Source of the DNA: CBDFLA01 sp965248915
Lineage (GTDB): Bacteria; Pseudomonadota; Alphaproteobacteria; M2410
Reading direction: 5' to 3'
Assembly: GCA_965248915.1 (NCBI GenBank)
Contig: OZ252216.1
Coordinates: 1,302,001 to 1,366,000 of the forward strand
Length of the DNA stretch: 64,000 bases
The notes beneath the pieces are model-generated. The model had not been told where the DNA came from, made no database searches, and saw nothing but the letters and a program-made list of their open reading frames with translations. The position numbers were made by a program, and so were the translations under genes. How positions within the stretch are numbered: the stretch's first letter is position 1; every line of letters starts with the position of its first letter. Shown here one piece after another: positions 54,150-62,411 of the stretch.

Positions 54150-54917
54150 CTAAGTGCTGAATGCTGTAAAAAGCTCGTTCGATAGACCAGATGCCAAGAT
54201 TTGGCTAAGGTCTAGGTTTGGGTCTTGTGCCGTCGCTGTAGCAAAGGCTTGTCCCAACGATTGGCCATCATGAAGCGCCGCCCAAAAAGAAAATTCACCC
54301 AAAGTGATTTCTTGAACCAACACCTCGAGACCAATTCTGATCATGAGAACATGCTCCGCTCCCTTGTCTAATGACAACGCCTCGGGCTCTTGATCGGATT
54401 GATGTGAGTGCCAGATGGCGTGGACAGGATACGCTGACGTGAGAAGTTGAAACGACGGATTAAAAGTAAACACTAGATTGACGATATCTTCTGGCGCCAG
54501 ATCTTGCACATCTGTCGGATCAAGCGGCAACACATCTTCAGCGTGAAAGGCTGCAAGCCATGCATATTCAAGCCGCGCCACATCCGCGAGGTAGGCGTGA
54601 TTTTGAGCAGCTTCCAAGGCCTCTAGAAACTGCGGAAAGGTCTCGCCAAGTTCGAGCAAAATTGGGCTCTTCGGTGCGTGTGCCTTTATGTATCCTCGCG
54701 CTGCGAACTTGAAAAAGTCTTCGCCAACCAGACGCCGTACAACTGGAAAGGTATCGCCTAAGGCCTCGATGAGACTGTGAAAAACGTTGTTCTGGTATAC
54801 CTGCCAGCCAATTTGGGCGCGGGCACCCGATTCATCAAACAGGTCTGCCGGCACCTCAGCCTTTTGTGTGAGAACGCCCTCTTTGAAATGCGTTTGGAAT
54901 TTCATTAAATCAGGCAT
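54150..54917 (-). CDS. bufC: BufC-like partner protein of the MNIO enzyme (DUF2063)
   Basis: About 255 residues. The N-terminal half has VYQNNVFHSLIEALGDTFPV and VVRRLVGEDFFKFAARGYI, the putative DNA-binding DUF2063 domain, and a helical C-terminal half follows with DVARLEYAWLAAFHAEDVLP. In bufferin and similar MNIO systems this protein presents the precursor peptide to the enzyme. Its start overlaps the end of bufB by eight bases, which indicates coupled translation. Confidence 0.9.
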   Translation of the reverse strand: MPDLMKFQTHFKEGVLTQKAEVPADLFDESGARAQIGWQVYQNNVFHSLIEALGDTFPVVRRLVGEDFFKFAARGYIKAHAPKSPILLELGETFPQFLEALEAAQNHAYLADVARLEYAWLAAFHAEDVLPLDPTDVQDLAPEDIVNLVFTFNPSFQLLTSAYPVHAIWHSHQSDQEPEALSLDKGAEHVLMIRIGLEVLVQEITLGEFSFWAALHDGQSLGQAFATATAQDPNLDLSQILASGLSNELFTAFST

Positions 54918-55806
54918 GGACCACACTCTGCGTGGCTTGTTCGAAGTGCCCACGACATCTCTCCATCACCATTTCCGCCATTTGGGCTTCAGACCTCAGA
55001 ACTCGTAGTTCCGGAACGTCAGTATCCCACTCAATTAGTGTTGGCTTTGGTCCAATTCGACGAATAAGACGCTCATAGAGTGACCAGACCTCGTTGCACA
55101 CGGCAGACCCGTGATCGTCGATCAGGATTTCAATGCCGTCTCGCCGTTCATTCGCATGCCCAGCCAAGTGTATTTCGCCAACCAAGTTGCCTGGTACGCC
55201 GTCGATATAGCCCTTCGCGTCTCCGCCCACATTTTGACAGCTGACATAGACATTGTTGACATCAAACAACAGTCCGCAGCCAGTTCGGTTTGCGACAGAA
55301 AGGAGGAAATCCAACTCTTCAATCAGCGAGCCCTTAGGCGTCAAATAGGTCGAAGGGTTTTCAATGAGAATCTGTCGGCCCAACACGTCGTGCACTTGAT
55401 CGATATGAGAACAAACGACCGCCAATGCCTCATCCGTATAATGGATCGGAAGAAGGTCATTAAGGTAGGCATCTTCCTGTCCTGTCCAAGCCAAATGTTC
55501 AGATACAAGTGCTGGGTCATATTTATCAACAACACTTTTGAGCCGCATGAGATGCGCGGTGTTCAACGGACCGGCTCCACCAATCGACAGGCCGACACCA
55601 TGAACAGACAGTGGATATTCTTCTCTCAACTTGGAGAGATAATAATGGGGCGAACCACCCGCCCCCATATAGTTCTCAGCATGAACCTCAAGCCAGGTGA
55701 CACCTTCGCCACCCTCCAGCAATTCATGAAAGTGCTGTGGTTTCGCACCGATACCGGCCGAAGCCGGTATCGGAAATGAATGCGAGATCCATTTTTCGTT
55801 TGTCAC
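54910..55806 (-). CDS. bufB: MNIO (DUF692) multinuclear non-heme iron oxidase, bufferin-modifying
   Basis: The 298-residue TIM-barrel enzyme has the MNIO ligand-rich motifs LSVHGVGLSIG, SEHLAWTG, ILIENPSTYL, LLFDVNNVYVSCQN, EIHLAGHANE, DDHGSAV and LIEWDTDVPEL. These hold the iron cluster. In the described systems it converts cysteines of the BufA peptide to thiooxazole-type heterocycles that bind copper. Start GTG at 55806, 17 bases after bufA. The 8-base overlap with bufC marks a complex. Confidence 0.94.
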   Translation of the reverse strand: MTNEKWISHSFPIPASAGIGAKPQHFHELLEGGEGVTWLEVHAENYMGAGGSPHYYLSKLREEYPLSVHGVGLSIGGAGPLNTAHLMRLKSVVDKYDPALVSEHLAWTGQEDAYLNDLLPIHYTDEALAVVCSHIDQVHDVLGRQILIENPSTYLTPKGSLIEELDFLLSVANRTGCGLLFDVNNVYVSCQNVGGDAKGYIDGVPGNLVGEIHLAGHANERRDGIEILIDDHGSAVCNEVWSLYERLIRRIGPKPTLIEWDTDVPELRVLRSEAQMAEMVMERCRGHFEQATQSVVHA

Positions 55807-55823
55807 AAGCTGGTCTCGATCAC

Positions 55824-56096
55824 TTAGGCGTCGGAAGCTTCCAAGCTACCACCAGTAAGCTTTTCGCATGTACCGGCAGGAACGAAGAGCCAAGCATTCC
55901 CTTGGCCATCTTCCGTAGACGTGCCAGCACAGGTGGTACCTGGGCCTGCAGCACAGTCATTGTGGCCAGCTTTGGCAACGCCGTAGCATTTTTCCATGTC
56001 GTCTTTGCCTGCAAGAGCAGAACCTTGAGTAAGCGCAACCGCAGCGGTTAGCGCGCCTGCAATCGTAAGTGCAGTAGCTGTTTTGGTCATCGACAT
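55824..56096 (-). CDS. bufA: Bufferin precursor peptide (BufA1/DUF2282-like)
   Basis: 90 residues: a signal peptide (MTKTATALTIAGALTAAVAL..., cut after about residue 29, LAG), then a core with four conserved cysteines at about 37, 48, 56 and 77 (KCYGVAKAGHNDCAAG, GTTCAGTSTEDGQGNAW, PAGTCEKLTGG). This matches the DUF2282 family now known as bufferins, copper-buffering RiPPs. It is first in the operon, and ATG 56096 follows GGAG by six bases. The precise modified cysteines are inferred from homologues. Confidence 0.9.
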   Translation of the reverse strand: MSMTKTATALTIAGALTAAVALTQGSALAGKDDMEKCYGVAKAGHNDCAAGPGTTCAGTSTEDGQGNAWLFVPAGTCEKLTGGSLEASDA

Positions 56097-56226
56097 TTTG
56101 AACTCCTAATTCATTGTACAAATACGCGAGGACGCGCATTGGGGTAGCGGCGCTATTTGAGCGCTCGGTGAGGGGAGTATGTAAGGGGAGTCGCAAGACA
56201 TCAAATGACGAAAAGTCAAATATCGA
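56097..56226. promoter_or_regulatory. Region upstream of bufA, with a direct repeat
   Basis: On the minus strand the octamer ACTCCCCT occurs twice (56184-56191 and 56171-56178), 13 bases apart centre to centre, about 75-95 bases before the bufA start. It lies in the 130-base gap between bufA and the TRAP permease end. It could be a binding site for a copper or envelope-stress regulator, but none is adjacent. Confidence 0.4.
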
Positions 56227-58341
56227 TCACGCATTCTTGAAGTGCCTGTGAGGCAAGGGAACAAAGAGAATCAGCACCAAACCGATGGCGAGGACGACAT
56301 TCAACACAAACCCCATGGGCCATAAGAGACAGATCGACAGCCCGGCGGTCAAAACCCGAGCTGGAACCGCCAAAACCCGTTCAGAATATCCTGACAGACT
56401 GGCCGTTAACCCATAGAGGCCAAGAGCAGAGAATATGAATACCGCGATCGCAGCCCACCAATTGGAGGAGATAAGTGGGGTAAAAGCCAGAAGCAATGGG
56501 ATCACATAGATCCCCTTAGCAATGCGCCACGCCGCAAAGCCGGTCTTCATTGGTCTCGCCTCGGCAATCGCCGCTGCCGCGAAGGCAGCCAGACAGACAG
56601 GCGGCGTAACATTGCTATCCTGACTTAACCAGAAAACAATGAGATGCGCGGTCAAGAGCGTCACCGCCAATGTCGGCGCAGCTAAAGAACTATCAAAGAC
56701 CAGTGACCGCATTTCTCCTGGCAACGCACCGAACAGCTCTCGTGCCTCAACTGAGGACATAGGTTGCCCGAGCAGCGCGGCGGAATCTGGCAAAGCTAAA
56801 AGGAACATCGCTCTTGCTTCTTCACCTAATTGACCAGCTTGCAAGAGATCCAGAACCTGCGAGGTCGCAAGAAGCTCAAAAAGTGCCGGCGCAGAAAGCG
56901 TGCCCAGGACAATGTAGGAAGCTGTCACTGGCAACCCCATACCAAGGACAAGAGAGGCAAGAGCAACAAGGATGATGGCCACCAGAAGACTTCCGCCAGC
57001 CCAATCCGTCATGAGTAATGAAATCGTATTGCCAAGTCCCGTCGCAGAAACAACCATGACAATAAGCCCAACCGCCACCAGCAACATGGCTGTCGAAATC
57101 GCATTACGAACGCCAAGAGCGAGTGCCTCTGCAATCTCTTGCGCTTTCATCTTTCTGGGTCCAAGCCAACTCGACGCGATCACCGTGACAATGCCGCCAG
57201 CCGCTGCAAATGTCGGCGTGAAGCCCAACATCAACAAGATGATAAGGGCAACAATTGGAAGTAGAAAGGTCATGCCTCCCCGCGCGAGAACTTGACGAAC
57301 GCTCGCCACTTCAGCCTCTGAAGGCTTAAGGCCCAAGCGCTTGGCTTCGATACGCACCCAAAAACCCACGGTTAGAAAATAAAGAAGTGCTGGAAGAATG
57401 GAGACCGCAACAATCTGCGTGTACGGCAGCTGAGTATAGCTTGCCATGATGAAGGCCCCTGCCCCCATGATCGGCGGCATAACTTGCCCGCCTGTCGATG
57501 CGGCAGCTTCCACGCCGCCCGCGAAGGGTGAAGAGAACCCGGCTCTTTTCATCAAGGGGATCGTGATCACTCCGGTCGAAACTGTGTTGGCCACCGCTGA
57601 ACCCGAAACCGTTCCCGTCAACGCAGAGGCCATGACCGCCACCAATCCAGGTCCGCCGGTGACACGACCTGCTACAGCTTGTGCAAGATCAACAACAAAG
57701 TCGCCGGCGCCGGATCGGATGAGGAACGCGCCGAACAAAACGAACATGAATACATACGTCGCAGAGATACGCGCAATGTCGCCAAACATGCCGGAGGTTT
57801 CAAAATATGAGCGAAACAAAGCTGTTTCATATGTCAAACCGGGAAAATGAAACATGCCCCCAATCTCAGATCCCCACAGAACCAGGTAACTAAGCCCAAC
57901 CATTGTAAGGACAGGAATAAACCAACCAGCAGCGCGTCGTGCAAGTTCGAGGACAAGCACTATGGCAATGATTGCAAAGACCCAGTCTCGGGTGACCAGG
58001 TGAACCCCGCGTTCATAAACACTGTCAAGTGAAAGGATGACGTAAATTGAAACCGCAACTGCCGCCAATGCAAAAAGGCCATCAACTACTAGTGACACCC
58101 GCGGATGGCTTTGATCGAGCCTGCGTGAGAATGGATATGAGAATGCACAGACAAACGCCAATCCACCCCAATGCAAAGCAGACAGTGTCAGTTCCGGCAA
58201 AACCCCAAATGTGTTCGCATAGACATGGAAGACCGCAATAGCGACAGCAAACCAGAACAAACATCGTTCGAACCGCGGAAGCGCGTGCTGTCGTAACGAA
58301 AGAAACTGAGGTCTTTCTTGGTCGTCTACCTGCCGTGTCAC
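56227..58341 (-). CDS. Fused TRAP transporter permease (4TM/12TM)
   Basis: 704 residues with about 16-18 hydrophobic segments: an N-terminal four-helix DctQ-like part and a large DctM-like part with TGTVSGSAVANTVSTGVITI, GGVEAAASTGGQVMPPIMGA and LVLGMGLPVTASYIVLGT, all typical of the TAXI-TRAP fused permease. It uses the sodium or proton gradient to import a solute captured by the binding protein encoded 20 bases upstream. The substrate is unknown. Confidence 0.95.
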   Translation of the reverse strand: MTRQVDDQERPQFLSLRQHALPRFERCLFWFAVAIAVFHVYANTFGVLPELTLSALHWGGLAFVCAFSYPFSRRLDQSHPRVSLVVDGLFALAAVAVSIYVILSLDSVYERGVHLVTRDWVFAIIAIVLVLELARRAAGWFIPVLTMVGLSYLVLWGSEIGGMFHFPGLTYETALFRSYFETSGMFGDIARISATYVFMFVLFGAFLIRSGAGDFVVDLAQAVAGRVTGGPGLVAVMASALTGTVSGSAVANTVSTGVITIPLMKRAGFSSPFAGGVEAAASTGGQVMPPIMGAGAFIMASYTQLPYTQIVAVSILPALLYFLTVGFWVRIEAKRLGLKPSEAEVASVRQVLARGGMTFLLPIVALIILLMLGFTPTFAAAGGIVTVIASSWLGPRKMKAQEIAEALALGVRNAISTAMLLVAVGLIVMVVSATGLGNTISLLMTDWAGGSLLVAIILVALASLVLGMGLPVTASYIVLGTLSAPALFELLATSQVLDLLQAGQLGEEARAMFLLALPDSAALLGQPMSSVEARELFGALPGEMRSLVFDSSLAAPTLAVTLLTAHLIVFWLSQDSNVTPPVCLAAFAAAAIAEARPMKTGFAAWRIAKGIYVIPLLLAFTPLISSNWWAAIAVFIFSALGLYGLTASLSGYSERVLAVPARVLTAGLSICLLWPMGFVLNVVLAIGLVLILFVPLPHRHFKNA

Positions 58342-58361
58342 GAAGTACTTTCTAGTTGATG

Positions 58362-59381
58362 TCAGTCGATGAGCATGGTTTCCGGCACGTCGACGCCAGC
58401 CTCAACATAGTACCGTGCCGCCCCAGGGTGTAGAGGAACCGGTAAGCCAGCAATGGCTTTTTCAAGGGACATAGCCGTCGTCGCTTTGTGAATACCCCGC
58501 AAGAAACCCAAATTCTCATAGAGGGCTTTTGTTATCTCATAGACAGCGTCTTCAGAAACATCCTTTCGCGTCGCCAAGAAATTTGGTTGAGCGATGCTCC
58601 GCACCGGTTCGTCTTGCCCAGGATAGGTACCCGCTGGGATCTCAATCCCCGACCACAGTTTGCCGCCCGCGTTCGCCTTCTCAATCTGCTCGTCTGTGAA
58701 GGACAGCAGCGTGACCCCGTCTTTCAATGACGCGAAAGTTCGTGCCACGGCGCCAACTGGCGGTCCTGCTGGCAGATTCGTGGCAACGACCGTTCCGTTT
58801 TGCATAGCATCCGCTGTCGGCCCATATCCCAAAAAGGCCAGGTCATATCGACTGTCGGGGTCAACACCGAGATTGTTCAAGAGCAATGCCGTCGAGCCAT
58901 AAGCACCTGAGTTCCGTTTCCCAATTGAAAATCTTCCGCTTTTCAAATTGATGAGATCATCGATGGTTCCAGTTTCGACATGCTTAGACAACAATAAGAA
59001 GTGTTCAACATTCTGCCAAAGCATGGACACGGATCTGAGGTTTGAGTCAGGTCCTCTTGTTTCCAATGGTCCCGTACCGTTGTAGGCCCACTTGCCATAG
59101 AGACCCATGATGATCGCAAATTGTGCTTGGTCTTCAAAGAGCAGCTTCACATTCTCCGCAGAGCCCGCCGAGCTGATCGCCGACATCGCAATACCCTTGG
59201 AGGCCTGCAGCTTAACTTTGGTCAAAGTCGAGATCGCCACGCCAACCGGATAATAAGTACCACCGGTGGTTCCTGTGGCCAGGAGATAGGACTGCGTGTC
59301 GCTCGCAACAACCGGGACGCCGAAGGTCGCAAGTGCGCCAACACCGCCTAGACCACCCAAGACGACCCTTCGATTTAACAT
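58362..59381 (-). CDS. TAXI-family TRAP solute-binding protein
   Basis: 339 residues from ATG 59381 (AGGGGAG upstream). LNRRVVLGGLGGVGALATFG looks like a twin-arginine-type signal. The mature part opens with LLATGTTGGTYYPVGVAIST, the TAXI family signature, then SSAGSAENVKLLFEDQAQFA. It captures a substrate, often an organic acid or amino acid, in the periplasm for the adjacent permease. It is the first gene of the two-gene operon. Confidence 0.93.
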   Translation of the reverse strand: MLNRRVVLGGLGGVGALATFGVPVVASDTQSYLLATGTTGGTYYPVGVAISTLTKVKLQASKGIAMSAISSAGSAENVKLLFEDQAQFAIIMGLYGKWAYNGTGPLETRGPDSNLRSVSMLWQNVEHFLLLSKHVETGTIDDLINLKSGRFSIGKRNSGAYGSTALLLNNLGVDPDSRYDLAFLGYGPTADAMQNGTVVATNLPAGPPVGAVARTFASLKDGVTLLSFTDEQIEKANAGGKLWSGIEIPAGTYPGQDEPVRSIAQPNFLATRKDVSEDAVYEITKALYENLGFLRGIHKATTAMSLEKAIAGLPVPLHPGAARYYVEAGVDVPETMLID

Positions 59382-59546
59382 AACCAAACTCCCCTGCATC
59401 AATCCGTACAAATCCATCAAACAACTTCAATTTCAGACTGCCATATTGGCCGTGTGAACGGCATTTGCCAACCACACGTTAAGGTTATGCTGCTAGGACA
59501 GGTAATCGGTCAAAAAGAGTACTTAAGTCAATTCGAGGAATTCACT

Positions 59547-60461
59547 GTGCAAGAGCGTTCATTGAACCCATCCGAGACCCCAACACCCGCTAATAATTCG
59601 GGCCGGTCTCGCAAAGAGCCAATAAAAACCCACCGACTCTCAGCGGATGATGGTGTCTCTCTCTCCGTCCAGGAATGGGGTCAGACCGACAAGCCTGCCA
59701 TCATTTTTATCCACGGTTGGTCGCAGAGCCATCAATCTTGGGTAGAGCAAATTGAAAGCGAACTCGCAGATCATTTTCATATCGTGACCCTTGACAATCG
59801 TGGACACGGAAACTCTGACAAACCACTTTCGCCGGAGTATTACTGCGAGACCGAAAGGTGGGCCAATGATGTCCACACGGTTATCGAGAGTCTCGATCTC
59901 AAAAATCCACTCCTCGTCGGTTGGTCTTATGGCGGACTAGTTATCAGTGACTATCTTCGTATCTATGGCGAAGAGACCATTGGCGGTGTTGTTTTGGTCA
60001 GCGCACTCACGAAAGCCGGCTCAGAAGAAGCTTGGGCCGTTTCTGGTGAAGGCGTTTTGGACACCATACTGTCTATGTTCGACACCAACGAAACCGCAAA
60101 TCTCGAAGGAACCACCAAGTTTGTACGCATGTTGACCAATGAAGAACTCGACCGTGAGATCGAGCATGAAATCATTGCTTACAACATGGCTGTTCCAACT
60201 GAAGTTCGCAGTGCGATGTTTGAAAGAGACATCGACAATGACGATGTATTGTCGAGCATCTCAGTGCCTGCCCTCATTATTCATGGGGAAATGGACGAAG
60301 TCGTATTGTGTAAGGCCGGTGAACTCCACGCGAATACTGTCCCGACAGCTGACCTATTGGTCTACAAATCCGCCGGGCACATGCCCTTCTTGGAGCGTTC
60401 AGAACGCTTTAATCGGGACCTGATGGAATTTGCACAAGCAGCCTTTGGCGATACGCAGTAA
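59547..60461 (+). CDS. Alpha/beta hydrolase
   Basis: About 304 residues. GTG 59547 has a GAGGA site and is preferred over frames reaching upstream. The fold has FIHGWSQSHQSW (oxyanion region), NRGHGNSDKP, the nucleophile elbow VGWSYGG with Ser, the acid near GEMDEVV and the His in SAGHMPFLERSE. It is similar to arylesterase/haloperoxidase-type hydrolases. The N-terminal 30 residues are polar and low in structure. The substrate is unknown. Confidence 0.9.
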   Translation: MQERSLNPSETPTPANNSGRSRKEPIKTHRLSADDGVSLSVQEWGQTDKPAIIFIHGWSQSHQSWVEQIESELADHFHIVTLDNRGHGNSDKPLSPEYYCETERWANDVHTVIESLDLKNPLLVGWSYGGLVISDYLRIYGEETIGGVVLVSALTKAGSEEAWAVSGEGVLDTILSMFDTNETANLEGTTKFVRMLTNEELDREIEHEIIAYNMAVPTEVRSAMFERDIDNDDVLSSISVPALIIHGEMDEVVLCKAGELHANTVPTADLLVYKSAGHMPFLERSERFNRDLMEFAQAAFGDTQ

Positions 60462-60468
60462 CGGTACC

Positions 60469-60981
60469 TCAGAGTATCAATTCCATAAACACAAGTCCCT
60501 CGAGCATATCCTTCGGGTAGTCATGGTATGGCTCAATGAACGAAAACCCGAGTGACCGGTACAGTCCTTGGGCTTCATTCTGGCGAATGCCCGTATCAAG
60601 GCGCATCTTACGGTACCCCGCCTCCCGGGCTCGAGAAATCAGATCGACACAAAGCTCACGCCCCAATCCGAGGCCATGTGCGGCAGGCTCAACAAAGAGC
60701 CGTTTCATCTCGCAAACACTATCTTCAAGTCGGTGCATCGCAACAACACCGCGAGCCTGTCCATCGACAGTTGCCAACAGAACCGCGCCGTCTGGCGGTG
60801 CGTACTTCGTGTTGAGTTCTGAGAGCTCATTCTCCCAAGCATCAGCATCAAAATACTTGTCGAGGAAGGGCGCCATGTCCAAATAGCGTGCTTGCTGAAA
60901 AGTCAGAAAACCCCGCATGAGACGCGCAGCCTCATCGAAATCTGATCGCGTTGTAGCTTTCTTAATCTCAGCAACCGGCAT
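60469..60981 (-). CDS. GNAT-family N-acetyltransferase
   Basis: About 170 residues with the acetyl-CoA motif MKRLFVEPAAHGLGLGRELC (Q/RxxGxG/A type), YRKMRLDTGIRQNEAQGLYR and YRSLGFSFIEPYHDYP. It would acetylate an amine, and the substrate is unknown. It is convergent with the hydrolase, seven bases apart. Confidence 0.9.
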   Translation of the reverse strand: MPVAEIKKATTRSDFDEAARLMRGFLTFQQARYLDMAPFLDKYFDADAWENELSELNTKYAPPDGAVLLATVDGQARGVVAMHRLEDSVCEMKRLFVEPAAHGLGLGRELCVDLISRAREAGYRKMRLDTGIRQNEAQGLYRSLGFSFIEPYHDYPKDMLEGLVFMELIL

Positions 60982-61229
60982 CAATCGAACTCTCTTTAAC
61001 CGTCAAACCTCGACACAAGATAACGCGTGCCCCACCAGCAAAACAATTGCGATCGGTCTGGCCTACATAACCAAGCACACAAGAAAGCCACACTAACATA
61101 CTGATATTGCTCAAGATAAATTTCTTCCCATTCTAGTATGCGCTTTCTAATTCTTTACTCTAAATTCCAAATCAAGCTGATGATCCCCTCAGCACCCAAA
61201 ACTGATTTATCGACCCAAAGGAACCCAAA
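60982..61229. other. Intergenic region before the phasin, no gene
   Basis: About 248 bases, AT-rich in the right half. It should hold the divergent promoters of the GNAT and phasin genes. No element was assigned. Confidence 0.3.
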
Positions 61230-61652
61230 ATGGCTAAAACCAAAGCAAAGACCAAAACCGAAAAGACCACCGAAGCCGCCCCTGCTGAACTTGCCCGCAA
61301 GATCTGGCTCGCCGGCATCGGCGCTTACGGCAGAGCATTTGAAGATGCTCAAGAGCAGTGGAACAAGCTCAACGAAGATTCCAGCGAATACTTCGATAAG
61401 CTCGTCGAAAAGGGCGAAGAGCTCGAAACCGACACTCAAGAAAAAATCGAAAAGTTTCAGGAAGAAGCTTCCGCTTCTGTTGAAGACCGTATCGCAAAGG
61501 TTCGCGAAACCCTGTCAAGCTTTCCTGGCGTTGCCGGTCGCAAAGATCGTATCGCCAAATTGGAAGAAGAAGTTGCAACACTGAAGAAGAAAGTTGCTTC
61601 TCTCACAAAGGCTCCAAAGGCAAAGAAAGCAAGCTCCAAGAAAGCTGCTTAA
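61230..61652 (+). CDS. Phasin-like polyhydroxyalkanoate granule protein (PhaI/PhaF type)
   Basis: 140 residues: a Lys-rich start, then ARKIWLAGIGAYGRAFEDAQ, the signature of PHA granule-associated proteins. A long amphipathic coiled coil follows (EEASASVEDRIAKVRETL, IAKLEEEVATLKKKVASL) and a basic Lys/Ala tail. It would coat PHA granules and may contact DNA through its tail. A terminator follows, and a TetR regulator comes next. Confidence 0.85.
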   Translation: MAKTKAKTKTEKTTEAAPAELARKIWLAGIGAYGRAFEDAQEQWNKLNEDSSEYFDKLVEKGEELETDTQEKIEKFQEEASASVEDRIAKVRETLSSFPGVAGRKDRIAKLEEEVATLKKKVASLTKAPKAKKASSKKAA

Positions 61653-61674
61653 CAACGCGTCCGTAAAGACAATG

Positions 61675-61709
61675 GGCGGTAGAACAGAGACCTGTCCTGC
61701 CGCCTTTTT
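61675..61709 (+). terminator. Terminator after the phasin gene
   Basis: GGCGGTAG and CTGCCGCC (61675-61682 and 61697-61704) pair over 8 bp with one wobble, with an inner ACAG/CTGT stem, followed by T5. It lies 22 bases past the stop codon. Confidence 0.85.
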
Positions 61710-61751
61710 CTATGCCAGAATGTCTCAGGGCTCACAGAGCAGCCGGAGCAC

Positions 61752-62411
61752 ATGGCAGACAAACCAATCAAAACCCGCGAACGAATACTCCTCGCGAGTC
61801 TCGATCTCTTCAATCTAGAAGGTGAACCAAATGTCACGACCGTTGATATCGCCAATGAACTCGATATCAGTCCCGGCAATCTCTACTACCACTTTCACGG
61901 CAAGGAACTGATCCTCAAAGAACTCTACACCCGCTTCGATCATCGCATGCGCGACGTCCTCACCGCCCCCATCGAACGCCCCCTCAACACGGAAGACAGC
62001 TGGTACTACCTCTATGTCGTCTTTGAAGATATCTATGCTTTCAGATTTCTCTATCGAAATCTGAGTGATATTGTTGGACGCGACAAAGACATCGGCCGAA
62101 AGTTTGGCCGGCTCATGCAAGTCAAAAAGACCACAGCGGAAACCGTCTGTTTGCGATTGCGAGAACTTGAGATTTTGACCGCCACCGATGATGAAATCCA
62201 AGCCATAGTGGAGACCATCGTGCTCACCCTCACCTACTGGCTTCCCTACTCAGGTCTGAGCCATGGCAACCAAGAACCAGCAGCCCTCATACACCGCGGC
62301 GTCTTTCAGATCATGTCGATCGTCGCCCCCTATCTAGGCGACCATCAACGCACGTTCTACGATGAATGCAGAGACATCTTTTTGGATGCTGAGGCCGAAA
62401 AAACTACTTAG
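61752..62411 (+). CDS. TetR/AcrR-family regulator
   Basis: 219 residues with an N-terminal HTH: RERILLASLDLFNLEG, then TTVDIANELDISPGNLYYHF (residues about 9-53). The helical C-terminal domain ends in TYWLPYSGLSHG and QRTFYDECRDIF. Similar proteins sit next to phasin genes in alphaproteobacteria, and control of PHA or lipid genes is a reasonable inference. Its end overlaps the convergent POT gene by eight bases. Confidence 0.9.
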   Translation: MADKPIKTRERILLASLDLFNLEGEPNVTTVDIANELDISPGNLYYHFHGKELILKELYTRFDHRMRDVLTAPIERPLNTEDSWYYLYVVFEDIYAFRFLYRNLSDIVGRDKDIGRKFGRLMQVKKTTAETVCLRLRELEILTATDDEIQAIVETIVLTLTYWLPYSGLSHGNQEPAALIHRGVFQIMSIVAPYLGDHQRTFYDECRDIFLDAEAEKTT

